A stretch of DNA of 39,858 bases from JANNRA01 sp031401035. GTDB taxonomy: Bacteria; Desulfobacterota; Binatia; HRBIN30; CADEER01. Under the pieces are notes generated by a model. It ran no database searches, was not told the origin of the DNA, and saw nothing but the letters and a program-made list of their open reading frames with translations. The position numbers and the translations under genes were made by a program. Each line of letters opens with the position of its first letter. The first letter of the stretch is position 1. Shown here in pieces: positions 24,163-32,288 of the stretch. The stretch lies in NCBI GenBank assembly GCA_031401035.1, contig JANNRA010000006.1, forward strand, positions 1 through 39,858, written 5' to 3'.

Positions 24163-25020
24163 CATCGTGAAGACGAATCCGATCCCAATGCCCCAGTCGA
24201 AGGCTTGGTAGGCGAGCCCGGCCATGCCTTCCGGTCGGATGATGAAATTTTCGGTCAGGTTGAAGTCGATGCCCGGGTACGCCGAGATGATGTTGAAGGT
24301 GTTGCCGACCGCATTGAACAGTTGTCCGGTCACCTCGGTGCGCAATGCGAAGTAGCGATTTGCTCTCGCGATTCCCTGCACGCTCCAGTTGAACACCGAG
24401 GGCTGGCTGCCAGTGTTGAGCAGGAAGCCCAGGTGGGCACCGATGGCAAGGCGTCCCTCCTGGTAGCGCGTCGACACGAACGGATTCAGGCCGAGGTCGC
24501 CCGAGCCGAGCATGACGCTCTCGCGGCCGGTCGGAATGCTCATTTCGAGCCCGGGCGCCCAGGCCCAGTTCTCGGTCAGCGGCAGCTTAAACTTGCCGTA
24601 CAGAGTCATGTCGCCGAAGCTGGCATGCTCCTGGTCTTCGCCGTTGGCGAAACTGAGCGACTCCTGCAGCACCAGCGGCAGCCCGATGCCGAGCTCGGCG
24701 TCGCCGAGTCCGTATGCGCCGATGAGATCGAATCGGCCGCCGTCGAGTTCGGTCAACTCCGAACCGTTCTTCCGCTCGAAGTCGTTTACCGGGTACCCGT
24801 TGAGGCCGATCTTGGGGTCGTTCTTGTTGAGCTTCAGGCCGCGTAGCTCGATCCAGAATCGGCCGTCGCCGACGGTGGCGGCTTCGCGATTGAAGTTGTC
24901 CCACATGCGGTCGAGATCGGTGACACTGCTTGTCACCTGGGTGTTCTCTTCCGCCGATGCGACTGCCGCTGCCGCGATCAGCGCGATCACGAACAAACTG
25001 CGACGTGCTACGCCCATCAT
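24160..25020 (-). CDS. Outer-membrane beta-barrel protein, MetA-type transporter-like
   Basis: The 286-residue product has a clear signal peptide (hydrophobic 8-23, likely cut after ASA at 23). It is otherwise rich in alternating hydrophobic beta strands and ends with strand GIGIGFVFTM, as expected for an outer-membrane barrel. The arrangement (GDMTLYGKFKLPLTENWAWA, MSIPTGRES, LGLNPFVSTRY, Trp/Asn-rich strands) resembles the family annotated as MetA-pathway of phenol degradation / putative transporter. The substrate is unknown. A very strong GGGAGGGG ribosome site precedes ATG-ATG. A predicted promoter and inverted repeat lie upstream (25096-25137). Confidence 0.75.
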   Translation of the reverse strand: MMGVARRSLFVIALIAAAAVASAEENTQVTSSVTDLDRMWDNFNREAATVGDGRFWIELRGLKLNKNDPKIGLNGYPVNDFERKNGSELTELDGGRFDLIGAYGLGDAELGIGLPLVLQESLSFANGEDQEHASFGDMTLYGKFKLPLTENWAWAPGLEMSIPTGRESVMLGSGDLGLNPFVSTRYQEGRLAIGAHLGFLLNTGSQPSVFNWSVQGIARANRYFALRTEVTGQLFNAVGNTFNIISAYPGIDFNLTENFIIRPEGMAGLAYQAFDWGIGIGFVFTM

Positions 25021-25095
25021 CGCCCCCTCCCTAAGCCGATCCAGAACCGATCCAGGATCCCCCCTGGCCCCAGTACCTGGGATAGAAGTGTTCGA

Positions 25096-25128
25096 AGACC
25101 CGTCGCGCGTTTAGGCCGCGGCGGGTCT
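25096..25128. repeat. 12-bp inverted repeat over the outer-membrane gene promoter
   Basis: Arms 25096-25107 and 25117-25128 pair over 12 bp (one G-U) around a 9-base loop. No U tract follows on either strand. It covers the spacer, the -10 and the likely start point of the predicted minus-strand promoter, so it could be an operator as well as a recN 3' hairpin. Confidence 0.65.
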
Positions 25129-25137
25129 CGATGTCAA
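25108..25137 (-). promoter_or_regulatory. Predicted promoter of the outer-membrane protein gene
   Basis: On the minus strand a perfect TTGACA (25137-25132) overlaps the recN stop codon, and TAAACG (25113-25108) follows after 18 bases. This would give a leader of about 80 bases before the ATG at 25020. The -10 is weak against the consensus. Confidence 0.4.
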
Positions 25138-26822
25138 GGTTGCGACTTCGCCTCGCCGCGGACGCGACGCGCCTCTGCAATGAGGCGCCGTGCGTAGCGT
25201 TCGGCCTCCGTTGGCGCCTGGCTGCCGCCGAGCATCCGCGACAGCTCTGCAACGCGCTCTGTGCCGGCCAGTGTGTGGGCGCGCGTCACGGTGCGCCCCT
25301 CGACCTGCAGCTTCTCGACGGCGATGTGATGGTCCGCGTAGGCTGCGATCTGGGCGAGGTGGGTAACGCAGAGCAGCTGTCGATTGCGTGCCAACAGGGT
25401 CAACCGCCGGGCCACTGCGTCGGCGACGGTGCCGCCGATCCCGGCGTCCACCTCGTCGAACAAGAGGATCGGCGTCTCCCCGGCGGAGGCCGTGAGGGCT
25501 TTCAGCGCCAGCATGATGCGCGACAGCTCGCCGCCGGAGGCGACCCGCGCCAGCGGCTTGGCCGGTTCGCCGGGGTTGGCGCCGAGCAGGAACTCGATGC
25601 GATCGATGCCGTCGGCACTGAGCTCGGCGTCGTCTCCGATCGCATGCGCGACTTGCAGACCCGCCCCCTGCATTCCCAGGGCTGCGAGTTCCGCAGTCAT
25701 CCGCGCGGTCAGGCGCTTGGCGGCCTTGACGCGGGCCCTCGACAACGCCGTGGCGAGGGCGAGTGCCTCGTCGCGCAGTCCCCCGAGTTCGGCCTCCGCC
25801 GCGGACGCGTTCCCGGCGTGGGATGCGAGCGACGCCAGATCGCCTTCGATCGCGGTCAGGGTATCGGGCAGCGCATCTGCTGCGATGCTGAACTTGCGCG
25901 CCAGGCGCTGCAGCAAGGCGAGGCGTTCCTCGACCGCCTCGAGCCGGGCCGGGTCGGCTTGCAGGTGGCTGGCGGCCGCGCGCAACATAAGCGCTGCTTC
26001 CTCGAGCTGCACCCGGCCGCTCTCGACCAACTCGGCGATGGCCGCGAGGGATGGCGCGATAGGAACGAGCTCGAGGAGGCGTTGATGGAGGCGGGCGGCG
26101 GTGTCGACCGCGGCGCCGGGCGCCGCGTAGAGACCGGTCTCGCCGTCCCGACACACGTCCTGCAATCGTTCCGAGTGGCGCAGGCGTTCCCGTTCGTTGC
26201 GCAGGGCAGCATCCTCGCCGGCGGACGGCGCCGCGTCGGCGAGTTCGCGCCGCTGGAACTCCAGCAGCTCGCGTCGTTCCTGCAGCACGGCGGTGCGCGT
26301 CGCCAGCTCATCGCGCCGCCGGCGCGCCGCCGCATAGCGCGCGTACGCCGCAGCCATGTGCTCGCGGGTGCCACCCAATTCGCCGAAGCGATCGAGGAGC
26401 TCAAGGTGGCTCGCCGGGCGCAGGAGCGTCGCCTGCTCGTGTTGGCCGTAAATGTGCACGAGATACTCTCCGAGTCGAGCCAGCAGCGGCAGCGTGGCGG
26501 GGCTACCGTTGATGAGGATGCGGCCCTTACCCGTGCGTCCGACCTGCCGCCGCACCATGATCTCGTCCGCGTCTTCGAGGCCCAACGCCTCGCGGAGGTC
26601 GGCCGGCAGTCGGCACTCGAACAGGCCCTCGACGATCGCCTCGTCGGCATCGGCGCGCACCACGTCCGCGGCGCCGCGCGCTCCGCAGAGCAGGGCGAGC
26701 GCCTGCACGATAATGCTCTTACCGGCCCCAGTCTCGCCGGTAATGACGTTGAGGCCGTCGCCAAATGCCAGGGTCAGGTCGTCGATGATCGCGATGTCGC
26801 GGATGCGCAGCTCGCGCAGCAT
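25134..26822 (-). CDS. recN: DNA repair protein RecN
   Basis: SMC-like ATPase that helps handle double-strand breaks. The 562-residue length is typical. Walker A is GETGAGKS (29-36), followed by IYGQHEQATLL and a central region of two coiled coils (about 150-370). The C-terminal ATPase half has the signature VASGGELSRIMLALK, Walker B PILLFDEVDAGIGG and the VTHLAQIAAYAD switch motif. It starts MLRELRIRDIAIIDDL, as RecN proteins do. nadK lies 41 bases upstream on the same strand, a common pairing. Confidence 0.97.
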   Translation of the reverse strand: MLRELRIRDIAIIDDLTLAFGDGLNVITGETGAGKSIIVQALALLCGARGAADVVRADADEAIVEGLFECRLPADLREALGLEDADEIMVRRQVGRTGKGRILINGSPATLPLLARLGEYLVHIYGQHEQATLLRPASHLELLDRFGELGGTREHMAAAYARYAAARRRRDELATRTAVLQERRELLEFQRRELADAAPSAGEDAALRNERERLRHSERLQDVCRDGETGLYAAPGAAVDTAARLHQRLLELVPIAPSLAAIAELVESGRVQLEEAALMLRAAASHLQADPARLEAVEERLALLQRLARKFSIAADALPDTLTAIEGDLASLASHAGNASAAEAELGGLRDEALALATALSRARVKAAKRLTARMTAELAALGMQGAGLQVAHAIGDDAELSADGIDRIEFLLGANPGEPAKPLARVASGGELSRIMLALKALTASAGETPILLFDEVDAGIGGTVADAVARRLTLLARNRQLLCVTHLAQIAAYADHHIAVEKLQVEGRTVTRAHTLAGTERVAELSRMLGGSQAPTEAERYARRLIAEARRVRGEAKSQP

Positions 26823-26863
26823 GGCGCCGGATCAGGTGCGGCGTCCGCCGCGCGTCGCCTGGT

Positions 26864-27724
26864 TCACCGCTCGCCCCAGCGCAGCTTGCTGCGCAAGACG
26901 CCGAAGTAGCTGCGCTCGCGCGGCCGCACCAGGGGCACGACCGTAGCGCTCTTGCAGATCTCGACGGTGTCGCCATCGGTCAGCGAGACGCCAGCCTGCC
27001 CGTCAAGGGTCATCTCGACCGGATGGTCGGGTGAGAGCACGCGGACGCTGACGTGGGCCGACCCTGGAACGACCATCGGCCGATTGGTCAGGGTGTGCGG
27101 ACAGATGGGCGACAGCAGGATCACGTCGAGGGAGGGATACACGATCGGACCCCCGGCGGACAGCGAGTATGCCGTCGAGCCGGTGGGGGTCGCCACGATC
27201 AGCCCATCGGCCTTGTACGTACAGACGGCTTCGCCATCGACGCGGGTGTCGAGATCGATGATGCGCGCCAGCGCGCCGCCCTTGCTGAGTACGATGTCGT
27301 TCAGGACTTTGTACGGTACGGGGACCTTCGGCGTCCGGACCTCGAGCATCATGCGCGCCTCGAGTTGCAGGCGGCCGGCCACGGCGTCGGCCAGCACGCC
27401 ATAGACCTCGTCGACGGTCACCGCGGTGAGGAAGCCGAGACCGCCCAGATTGACGCCGAGAATCGGCACGGGACGCGGACCCATGTGGCGGGCGACGCTG
27501 AGCAGTGTACCGTCTCCCCCGAGCACGACGACCAGGTCCGCCTGCGCCACGATCGCCGCCGCCGGGAGCCCCGGCGCGCACCCCAGGGCTTCCGCGGCGT
27601 CGGCCTCCGCCAGCGGGGTCAGTCCGTGGGCGCGCAGCCACAGCGCGACATCGCGCCCGAGGTCCAGCGCCTGCTCACGGCCCCGCTTGACGACGATGCC
27701 GACCTGGCGCACGTGCCGGGCCAT
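26864..27724 (-). CDS. nadK: NAD kinase
   Basis: Phosphorylates NAD to NADP. The 286-residue product has VVVLGGDGTLLSVARHM, NLGGLGFLTAV, the NE/D motif LNDIVLSKG, and the glycine-rich ADGLIVATPTGSTAYSLSAG. The ATG at 27724 is chosen because the protein then starts MARHVRQVGIVVKRG as in the family; no Shine-Dalgarno is visible. The start codon lies inside a 10-bp inverted arm whose mirror copy holds the start of divergent rarA. Confidence 0.96.
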   Translation of the reverse strand: MARHVRQVGIVVKRGREQALDLGRDVALWLRAHGLTPLAEADAAEALGCAPGLPAAAIVAQADLVVVLGGDGTLLSVARHMGPRPVPILGVNLGGLGFLTAVTVDEVYGVLADAVAGRLQLEARMMLEVRTPKVPVPYKVLNDIVLSKGGALARIIDLDTRVDGEAVCTYKADGLIVATPTGSTAYSLSAGGPIVYPSLDVILLSPICPHTLTNRPMVVPGSAHVSVRVLSPDHPVEMTLDGQAGVSLTDGDTVEICKSATVVPLVRPRERSYFGVLRSKLRWGER

Positions 27725-27768
27725 AGCATGGCGCGCCGCGCGCCAGCCAGCGATCCGGCATGCTATGG
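27721..27768. repeat. Inverted repeat containing both nadK and rarA start codons
   Basis: CCATAGCATG (27721-27730) and CATGCTATGG (27759-27768) are perfect inverted 10-mers, 28 bases apart. Each arm contains the ATG of one divergent gene in the same context (CTATGG). Next to the left arm lies a second perfect palindrome, GGCGCGC-C-GCGCGCC (27730-27744). Neither gene shows a Shine-Dalgarno. Confidence 0.75.
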
Positions 27769-29129
27769 ATCCGCCCATGGCTCGCGTACCGGCTGACCAT
27801 CCGTCCCTCTTCCCCGCGCCGCCCCCCCAGGTGCCTGCGGCCGACGCGCCGCTGGCCGAGCGGATGCGGCCGCAAACGCTGGAGGAGTTCGTCGGGCAAG
27901 GGCACCTCGTCGGTCCGCAGCGCGCGCTGCGCGACATGGTCGCGTCGCGGCACGCGCACTCGCTCATCCTCTGGGGCCCGCCCGGCAGCGGCAAGACGTC
28001 GCTGGCACGCATCATCGCTCGTTCAACCGACGCGCTCTTTCTCGCCTTCTCGGCGGTGCTCTCCGGGGTCAAGGAACTGCGCGCGATGATCGATCAGGCC
28101 CACGCCGAGCGGCAACGCGGCGGGCGGCCGGCGGTGCTGTTCGTCGACGAGATCCATCGCTTCAACAAGGCTCAGCAGGACGCGTTCCTGCCGCACGTCG
28201 AATCCGGCACTGTGGTACTGATCGGGGCGACCACCGAGAACCCCTCGTTCGAATTGACCGCGCCGCTCTTGTCGCGCGTGTCCGTGGTCGTTTTGCGGCC
28301 GCTCGACGCAGAGGATCTCCGCACCATCACGGCGCGGGCGCTGCAGGACCGCGACCGCGGCCTGGGTGCGACTGGGTTCGCGGTCGATCCCGACGCCATC
28401 GACGCGCTGGTCGACTTCGCGCAGGGGGACGCGCGCGTGCTCCTGAATACGTTGGAGTCGACCGCGGCGCTGGCGACGCAACGGGGCCAGCGGCACTTGA
28501 CCCGCCAACTGGTGGAGGACGCCGCGCTGCGCCGCGTGTTGCGCCACGACAAGTCCGGCGACTCGCACTACGCGCTGGCGTCGGCCCTCATCAAGAGTCT
28601 GCGCGGCAGTGACCCCGACGCGGCCCTGTACTGGATGCTGCGCCTGCTCGAGGCTGGCGACGATGCGCTCTTCGTCGCCCGACGGCTGGTGATCTTCGCC
28701 GCCGAGGACGTCGGCCTGGCAGATCCGCAGGCACTGACTCTGGCAGTGGCGGTGAAGGAGGCCGTCGCCTTCGTCGGTCTCCCGGAAGGGCGTATTCCGC
28801 TCGCCCAGGCGGTGGTCTACCTGGCCACCGCACCGCGATCGAACACCGCCTATACCGCCATGCTCGCGGCTGCCGAGGACGTCGCGCGCACCGGCGCCTT
28901 GCCGGTGCCGATGCACTTGCGCAACGCCCCGACCGGCCTCATGCGTGGCCTCGGCTACGGCGCAGGCTACCAGTACGCGCATGACTGCCCCGATGGCGTC
29001 CCAGGGCACGCCCATCTTCCCGAGCAGTTGCGCGACCGCCGCTACTACCGAGCCGGGAGCCAGGGGGCAGAACGCGCCATCGCCGCGCGAATGGAAGTGA
29101 TCGAGCGGCGGCGGGCAGGCGGGGTCTGA
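27765..29129 (+). CDS. rarA: Replication-associated recombination protein A (AAA ATPase RarA/MgsA)
   Basis: Clamp-loader-like ATPase acting at stalled forks. The 454-residue product has AERMRPQTLEEFVGQGHLVG, Walker A GPPGSGKTS, Walker B AVLFVDEIHRFNKAQQDAFL, sensor 1 IGATTENPSFE, and the tetramerisation C-terminus with LIKSLRGSDPDAALYWMLRL and APTGLMRGLGYG. ATGs at 27765 and 27777 are both in frame. The first is preferred because it mirrors the nadK start context, but the second is possible. No clear ribosome-binding site is seen. Confidence 0.95.
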   Translation: MDPPMARVPADHPSLFPAPPPQVPAADAPLAERMRPQTLEEFVGQGHLVGPQRALRDMVASRHAHSLILWGPPGSGKTSLARIIARSTDALFLAFSAVLSGVKELRAMIDQAHAERQRGGRPAVLFVDEIHRFNKAQQDAFLPHVESGTVVLIGATTENPSFELTAPLLSRVSVVVLRPLDAEDLRTITARALQDRDRGLGATGFAVDPDAIDALVDFAQGDARVLLNTLESTAALATQRGQRHLTRQLVEDAALRRVLRHDKSGDSHYALASALIKSLRGSDPDAALYWMLRLLEAGDDALFVARRLVIFAAEDVGLADPQALTLAVAVKEAVAFVGLPEGRIPLAQAVVYLATAPRSNTAYTAMLAAAEDVARTGALPVPMHLRNAPTGLMRGLGYGAGYQYAHDCPDGVPGHAHLPEQLRDRRYYRAGSQGAERAIAARMEVIERRRAGGV

Positions 29130-29148
29130 CCCCGGCGGGAACCCTTCC

Positions 29149-29177
29149 TTGCGAGCGGCCGGCATTTTCGGTATGGG
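29149..29177 (+). promoter_or_regulatory. Predicted promoter of tRNA-Ala
   Basis: TTGCGA (29149-29154) and TATGGG (29172-29177) are 17 bases apart and end 22 bases before the tRNA 5' end. Both hexamers are partial matches, so this is a modest prediction. Confidence 0.35.
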
Positions 29178-29199
29178 CAGGGGCCCGCGCGGCGGGTGC

Positions 29200-29272
29200 G
29201 GGGCTGTAGCTCAGTTGGGAGAGCGCCTGAATGGCATTCAGGAGGTCGGCGGTTCGATTCCGCTCAGCTCCA
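29200..29272 (+). tRNA. tRNA-Ala (anticodon GGC)
   Basis: A 73-base cloverleaf with acceptor GGGGCTG paired to CAGCTCC (one G-U), D arm AGCTCAGTTGGGAGAGC, anticodon stem CCTGA/TCAGG with loop ATGGCAT (anticodon 29233-29235), and T loop TTCGATT. The discriminator base is A; CCA is not encoded. It lies 70 bases after rarA. Confidence 0.97.
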
Positions 29273-29487
29273 CTTACCTGCGCTTCGCTACGGAACTCCG
29301 TCGCGCAGGCCGCAAGTCAGGCGACACTAAAGGGCTTCCTGCCCGGTTGAGCCTTCTGTCATGTATCAAAAATCCTTGACTTCGCGCATGAACATTGTAC
29401 GCAAAGGGTATCGTTGACACGATGCGGTGGGCGTCCGCGGTAGGGGTATCGCACCCATGGCCACGGACATCGGGAGGAGAGACCGAA
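29273..29487. other. Intergenic region before the surface-protein cluster
   Basis: 215 bases without a supported gene. It holds two -35-like boxes, TTGACT at 29376-29381 (with a weak TACGCA 16 bases later) and TTGACA at 29414-29419 (no good -10), and a strong GGGAGGAG ribosome site just before the next ATG. Confidence 0.4.
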
Positions 29488-32226
29488 ATGAACGCCGGTA
29501 ACAAACTGGTCACGCTGACACTCGGTGGAGTCGGCATCTTGGCCGCCGTGCTCACGCTGACCGAGCGGTCTGCCAAGACGCAGACCACCAATCCCTTCCC
29601 GCCCGTCGAGCTCGTCAGCCAGCGCCCGGATGGGCAGCCGCCGAACGGCAATAGCAGCGGCGCCGTGCCGAGCGCCGACGGCCGCTGTATCGCATTTTAC
29701 TCCGGTGCAACCGATCTGGTCCCGTCAGACAACAACGGCTTCACCGACGTCTACGTCTTCGACCGTGACGCGGGCGCCACGACGCGCGTCAGCGTCGGCG
29801 CCGACGGACAGGCCGCGAATGGCCCGAGCCAGGCGCAGCGCTTTCGACCGTCGATCGACAATGACTGCACCTGCGTCGGGTTCAGTTCCGACGCGACCAA
29901 CCTCGTCGCCGGCGACACGAACGGTCGGACCGATGCCTTTGTCCGCAATCTCGGTGCGGCGACAACCGACCTCGTCAGCGTCGGCGCCGGCGGCGCGCCG
30001 GCCGATGGCGCCAGTTCGTTTACCAGCGTCGATGGCGACTGTGGCCTCGTCGCCTTTCATTCAGTGGCGACGAACCTCGTCCCCGATGACACCAACCGGG
30101 CCTCAGATGTCTTTGTGTTCAACCGAGCGGCGGAAACGACGACGCGGGTGAGTGTCGGGCCGGGCGGCGTTCAGGCCGACGGACCGAGCATCACGCCGAG
30201 CATCAGTGCCGACGGACGCTGTGTCGCCTTTGCTTCCGGCGCCACCAATCTCCTGCCGGGATCGACCGACGCCAACGGCGCCCTCGATATCTACGTCTCC
30301 TGCGACGGGGTCGTCTCGTGTCGGGCCAGCGTCAGCAGCGCCGGCGTCGAGGCGAATCAGATGAGCTTCCTGCCGGCGCTCAATGCCGATGGAACTATTG
30401 TCGCCTTCAAGTCCAACGCCAGCAATCTGGTTCCGGGAGACCTCAATCAGGCTCCCGATGTATTCGTTCACAGCTGTGCGACCGGCGAGACCCAGCGCGT
30501 CAGCGTCGGCGATGAGGGGCAGGAGTCGAACGACATCGCCATTCCGCCGAGCATCAGTGCGGACGGTCGCTTCGTGGCCTTCGGGTCGTTCGCCAGCAAC
30601 CTGCTCAGCGGCGCGACGACGAACGGGAATTCGCAAGTCTACGTTCGCGACCTCGAGCGCCAGACGACGGTGTTGGTCAGCTCGAGCCTCGACGGCCAGC
30701 CCGGCAATGGCAGCGTCCCCGACCTGCCGCCGAGCATCAGTCAGGACGGCAAGTGGGTGGCCTTCCAATCGCTGGCAACCGATCTGGTTCTGCGCGACAC
30801 GCAAGGCTACCTGGACACGTACATTCGCGCCAACGTGACGGTTGCGCCGACGGCGACCAAGACCGTCACCGCCGCGCCGACGCCGACGCCAACGCGTCCG
30901 TTCCCTTGTACGCGCGACACGGACTGCCCGGTCGGGCAGGTGTGTGGGCCTGAAGACGTGTGCGTCACTGCGCCGACGCCGACGCCGACCATCGCGTGCG
31001 TCAACACCGAAGACTGCCCCGCCGGCCTGTTCTGTGTCGACGGCGTTTGCCGCGACCTCTCGACGCCGACCGTCACGCCGACTCCGCTGCCCACCTGTGT
31101 TGTCGACGATGACTGTCCGGACGGCACCGAGTGCAAGGCGATGGTGTGCGTGCCGCCGCGCCCGTGCGACAACCAACTCGAGTGCCGCGGGGTGCGTGAG
31201 GCCTGCCTGGACGGATTCTGCGAATGCGGCGGCGACTGCAATCTCGACGGCATCGTCTTCGGCAGCGAGATCACGCGCATGGTGTGCATCGTGGGAGGCA
31301 TGTGCGGCATCGGGGTGTGTCCGTCCGGCGACATCAACCAGGACGGACAGGTCACGTCGGGCGACGTGACCCTGGCCGTCAACAACCTCGGCCTCGGCTG
31401 TCCGGGGGAGGGGTCGCCGCTCATCTACGCCCTTGATCGCACCTCGGAGACGCGCACGATTGAGATCCCGACGATCAGCGGCATCCCCGGTGAGTACGTC
31501 ACCTTCGAAATCGCCATGGCGGGTGGTGACGACGTCACCACCGCGCAACTCGACATCCTGTACGACATGGAAGCGCTGGAGATCTCCAACGATACTCCGC
31601 CGTGTACGATCGATTCGCGCATGCTGGACGAAGGATCGTTCGAGGCCGAGGTCCAGTTGCCGCAGGTGCCCATGAACCCGAGTGGCATCGGTCGCCTGCG
31701 CGTCGCCGTGATCGACAAGCTGCCGCCGATCGATTCGTTCGGCCCCGGGCCGGTGTGGCAGTGCCGCTTCCGTATTCAGCCGGGCGCCGCCCCGGGGAGC
31801 GGGCAACTCCAGTACCAGCGCGTCGAGATCGCCGACCCCGCCTTCAACGAGTTCACGGCCGTCGTCAACGGCGGGGCGGTCGACGTCCAGCCGCGCCCGC
31901 GTTGCGTCGATCAGGAGATGTGTCCGGAAGGAACGGAGTGCAAGGGCGGCGAGTGCCGGCCGATCATCGACTGCGACGGCCCGATGGCGGGTCCTGGGCA
32001 GTGTCTCGACGGACGACAGGCCTGCGTTGACGATCAGTGTGAATGCGTTGGCGATTGCAACCTCGATGGTCGCGTCCGCGCCAACGAGATCACCATCATG
32101 GTCAACATCATCAACGGAACGGCGTCGCTCGACGAGTGTCTGGCGGCGGACTTCACCGGTGACGGGCGTGTGCGGGCCAACGATGTGACCATCGCGATCA
32201 ACAACATCAACCTCGGCTGTCCGTGA
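29488..32226 (+). CDS. Secreted PD40-propeller protein with two dockerin-like and one cohesin-like domain
   Basis: The 912-residue protein has a signal/anchor segment (about 8-25). Seven or so PD40 (TolB-like) repeats follow (about 30-450), each with a phrase such as SADGRCIAF and ATNLVPGD. Then comes a Thr-Pro linker with Cys-rich units of the form CxxDxDCPxGxxC (about 474-492, 504-521, 537-554). A dockerin-like pair of calcium loops (582-637; DCNLDGIVFGSE, DINQDGQVTSGD) and a cohesin-like beta domain (about 656-800) follow. A fourth Cys-rich unit (805-823) and a second dockerin-like pair (855-912; DCNLDGRVRANE, DFTGDGRVRAND) end the protein. It should be exported; the dockerin domains suggest it docks onto cohesins. 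A strong ribosome site sets the ATG at 29488. Its specific function is unknown. Confidence 0.85.
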   Translation: MNAGNKLVTLTLGGVGILAAVLTLTERSAKTQTTNPFPPVELVSQRPDGQPPNGNSSGAVPSADGRCIAFYSGATDLVPSDNNGFTDVYVFDRDAGATTRVSVGADGQAANGPSQAQRFRPSIDNDCTCVGFSSDATNLVAGDTNGRTDAFVRNLGAATTDLVSVGAGGAPADGASSFTSVDGDCGLVAFHSVATNLVPDDTNRASDVFVFNRAAETTTRVSVGPGGVQADGPSITPSISADGRCVAFASGATNLLPGSTDANGALDIYVSCDGVVSCRASVSSAGVEANQMSFLPALNADGTIVAFKSNASNLVPGDLNQAPDVFVHSCATGETQRVSVGDEGQESNDIAIPPSISADGRFVAFGSFASNLLSGATTNGNSQVYVRDLERQTTVLVSSSLDGQPGNGSVPDLPPSISQDGKWVAFQSLATDLVLRDTQGYLDTYIRANVTVAPTATKTVTAAPTPTPTRPFPCTRDTDCPVGQVCGPEDVCVTAPTPTPTIACVNTEDCPAGLFCVDGVCRDLSTPTVTPTPLPTCVVDDDCPDGTECKAMVCVPPRPCDNQLECRGVREACLDGFCECGGDCNLDGIVFGSEITRMVCIVGGMCGIGVCPSGDINQDGQVTSGDVTLAVNNLGLGCPGEGSPLIYALDRTSETRTIEIPTISGIPGEYVTFEIAMAGGDDVTTAQLDILYDMEALEISNDTPPCTIDSRMLDEGSFEAEVQLPQVPMNPSGIGRLRVAVIDKLPPIDSFGPGPVWQCRFRIQPGAAPGSGQLQYQRVEIADPAFNEFTAVVNGGAVDVQPRPRCVDQEMCPEGTECKGGECRPIIDCDGPMAGPGQCLDGRQACVDDQCECVGDCNLDGRVRANEITIMVNIINGTASLDECLAADFTGDGRVRANDVTIAINNINLGCP

Positions 32227-32288
32227 TGCCGAGGGGGTGGTCGGGGTTGGGCGCGAGGATTCATACGGGTATTGGAGGAGAGGGAATC

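Noticed and set aside
25131..26909. 592-residue plus-strand frame opposite recN
   Set aside because: It mirrors recN exactly and has shadow composition; recN motifs are unambiguous on the other strand.
30103..31806. 567-residue minus-strand frame opposite the dockerin protein
   Set aside because: Antisense shadow without signal peptide or known motif.
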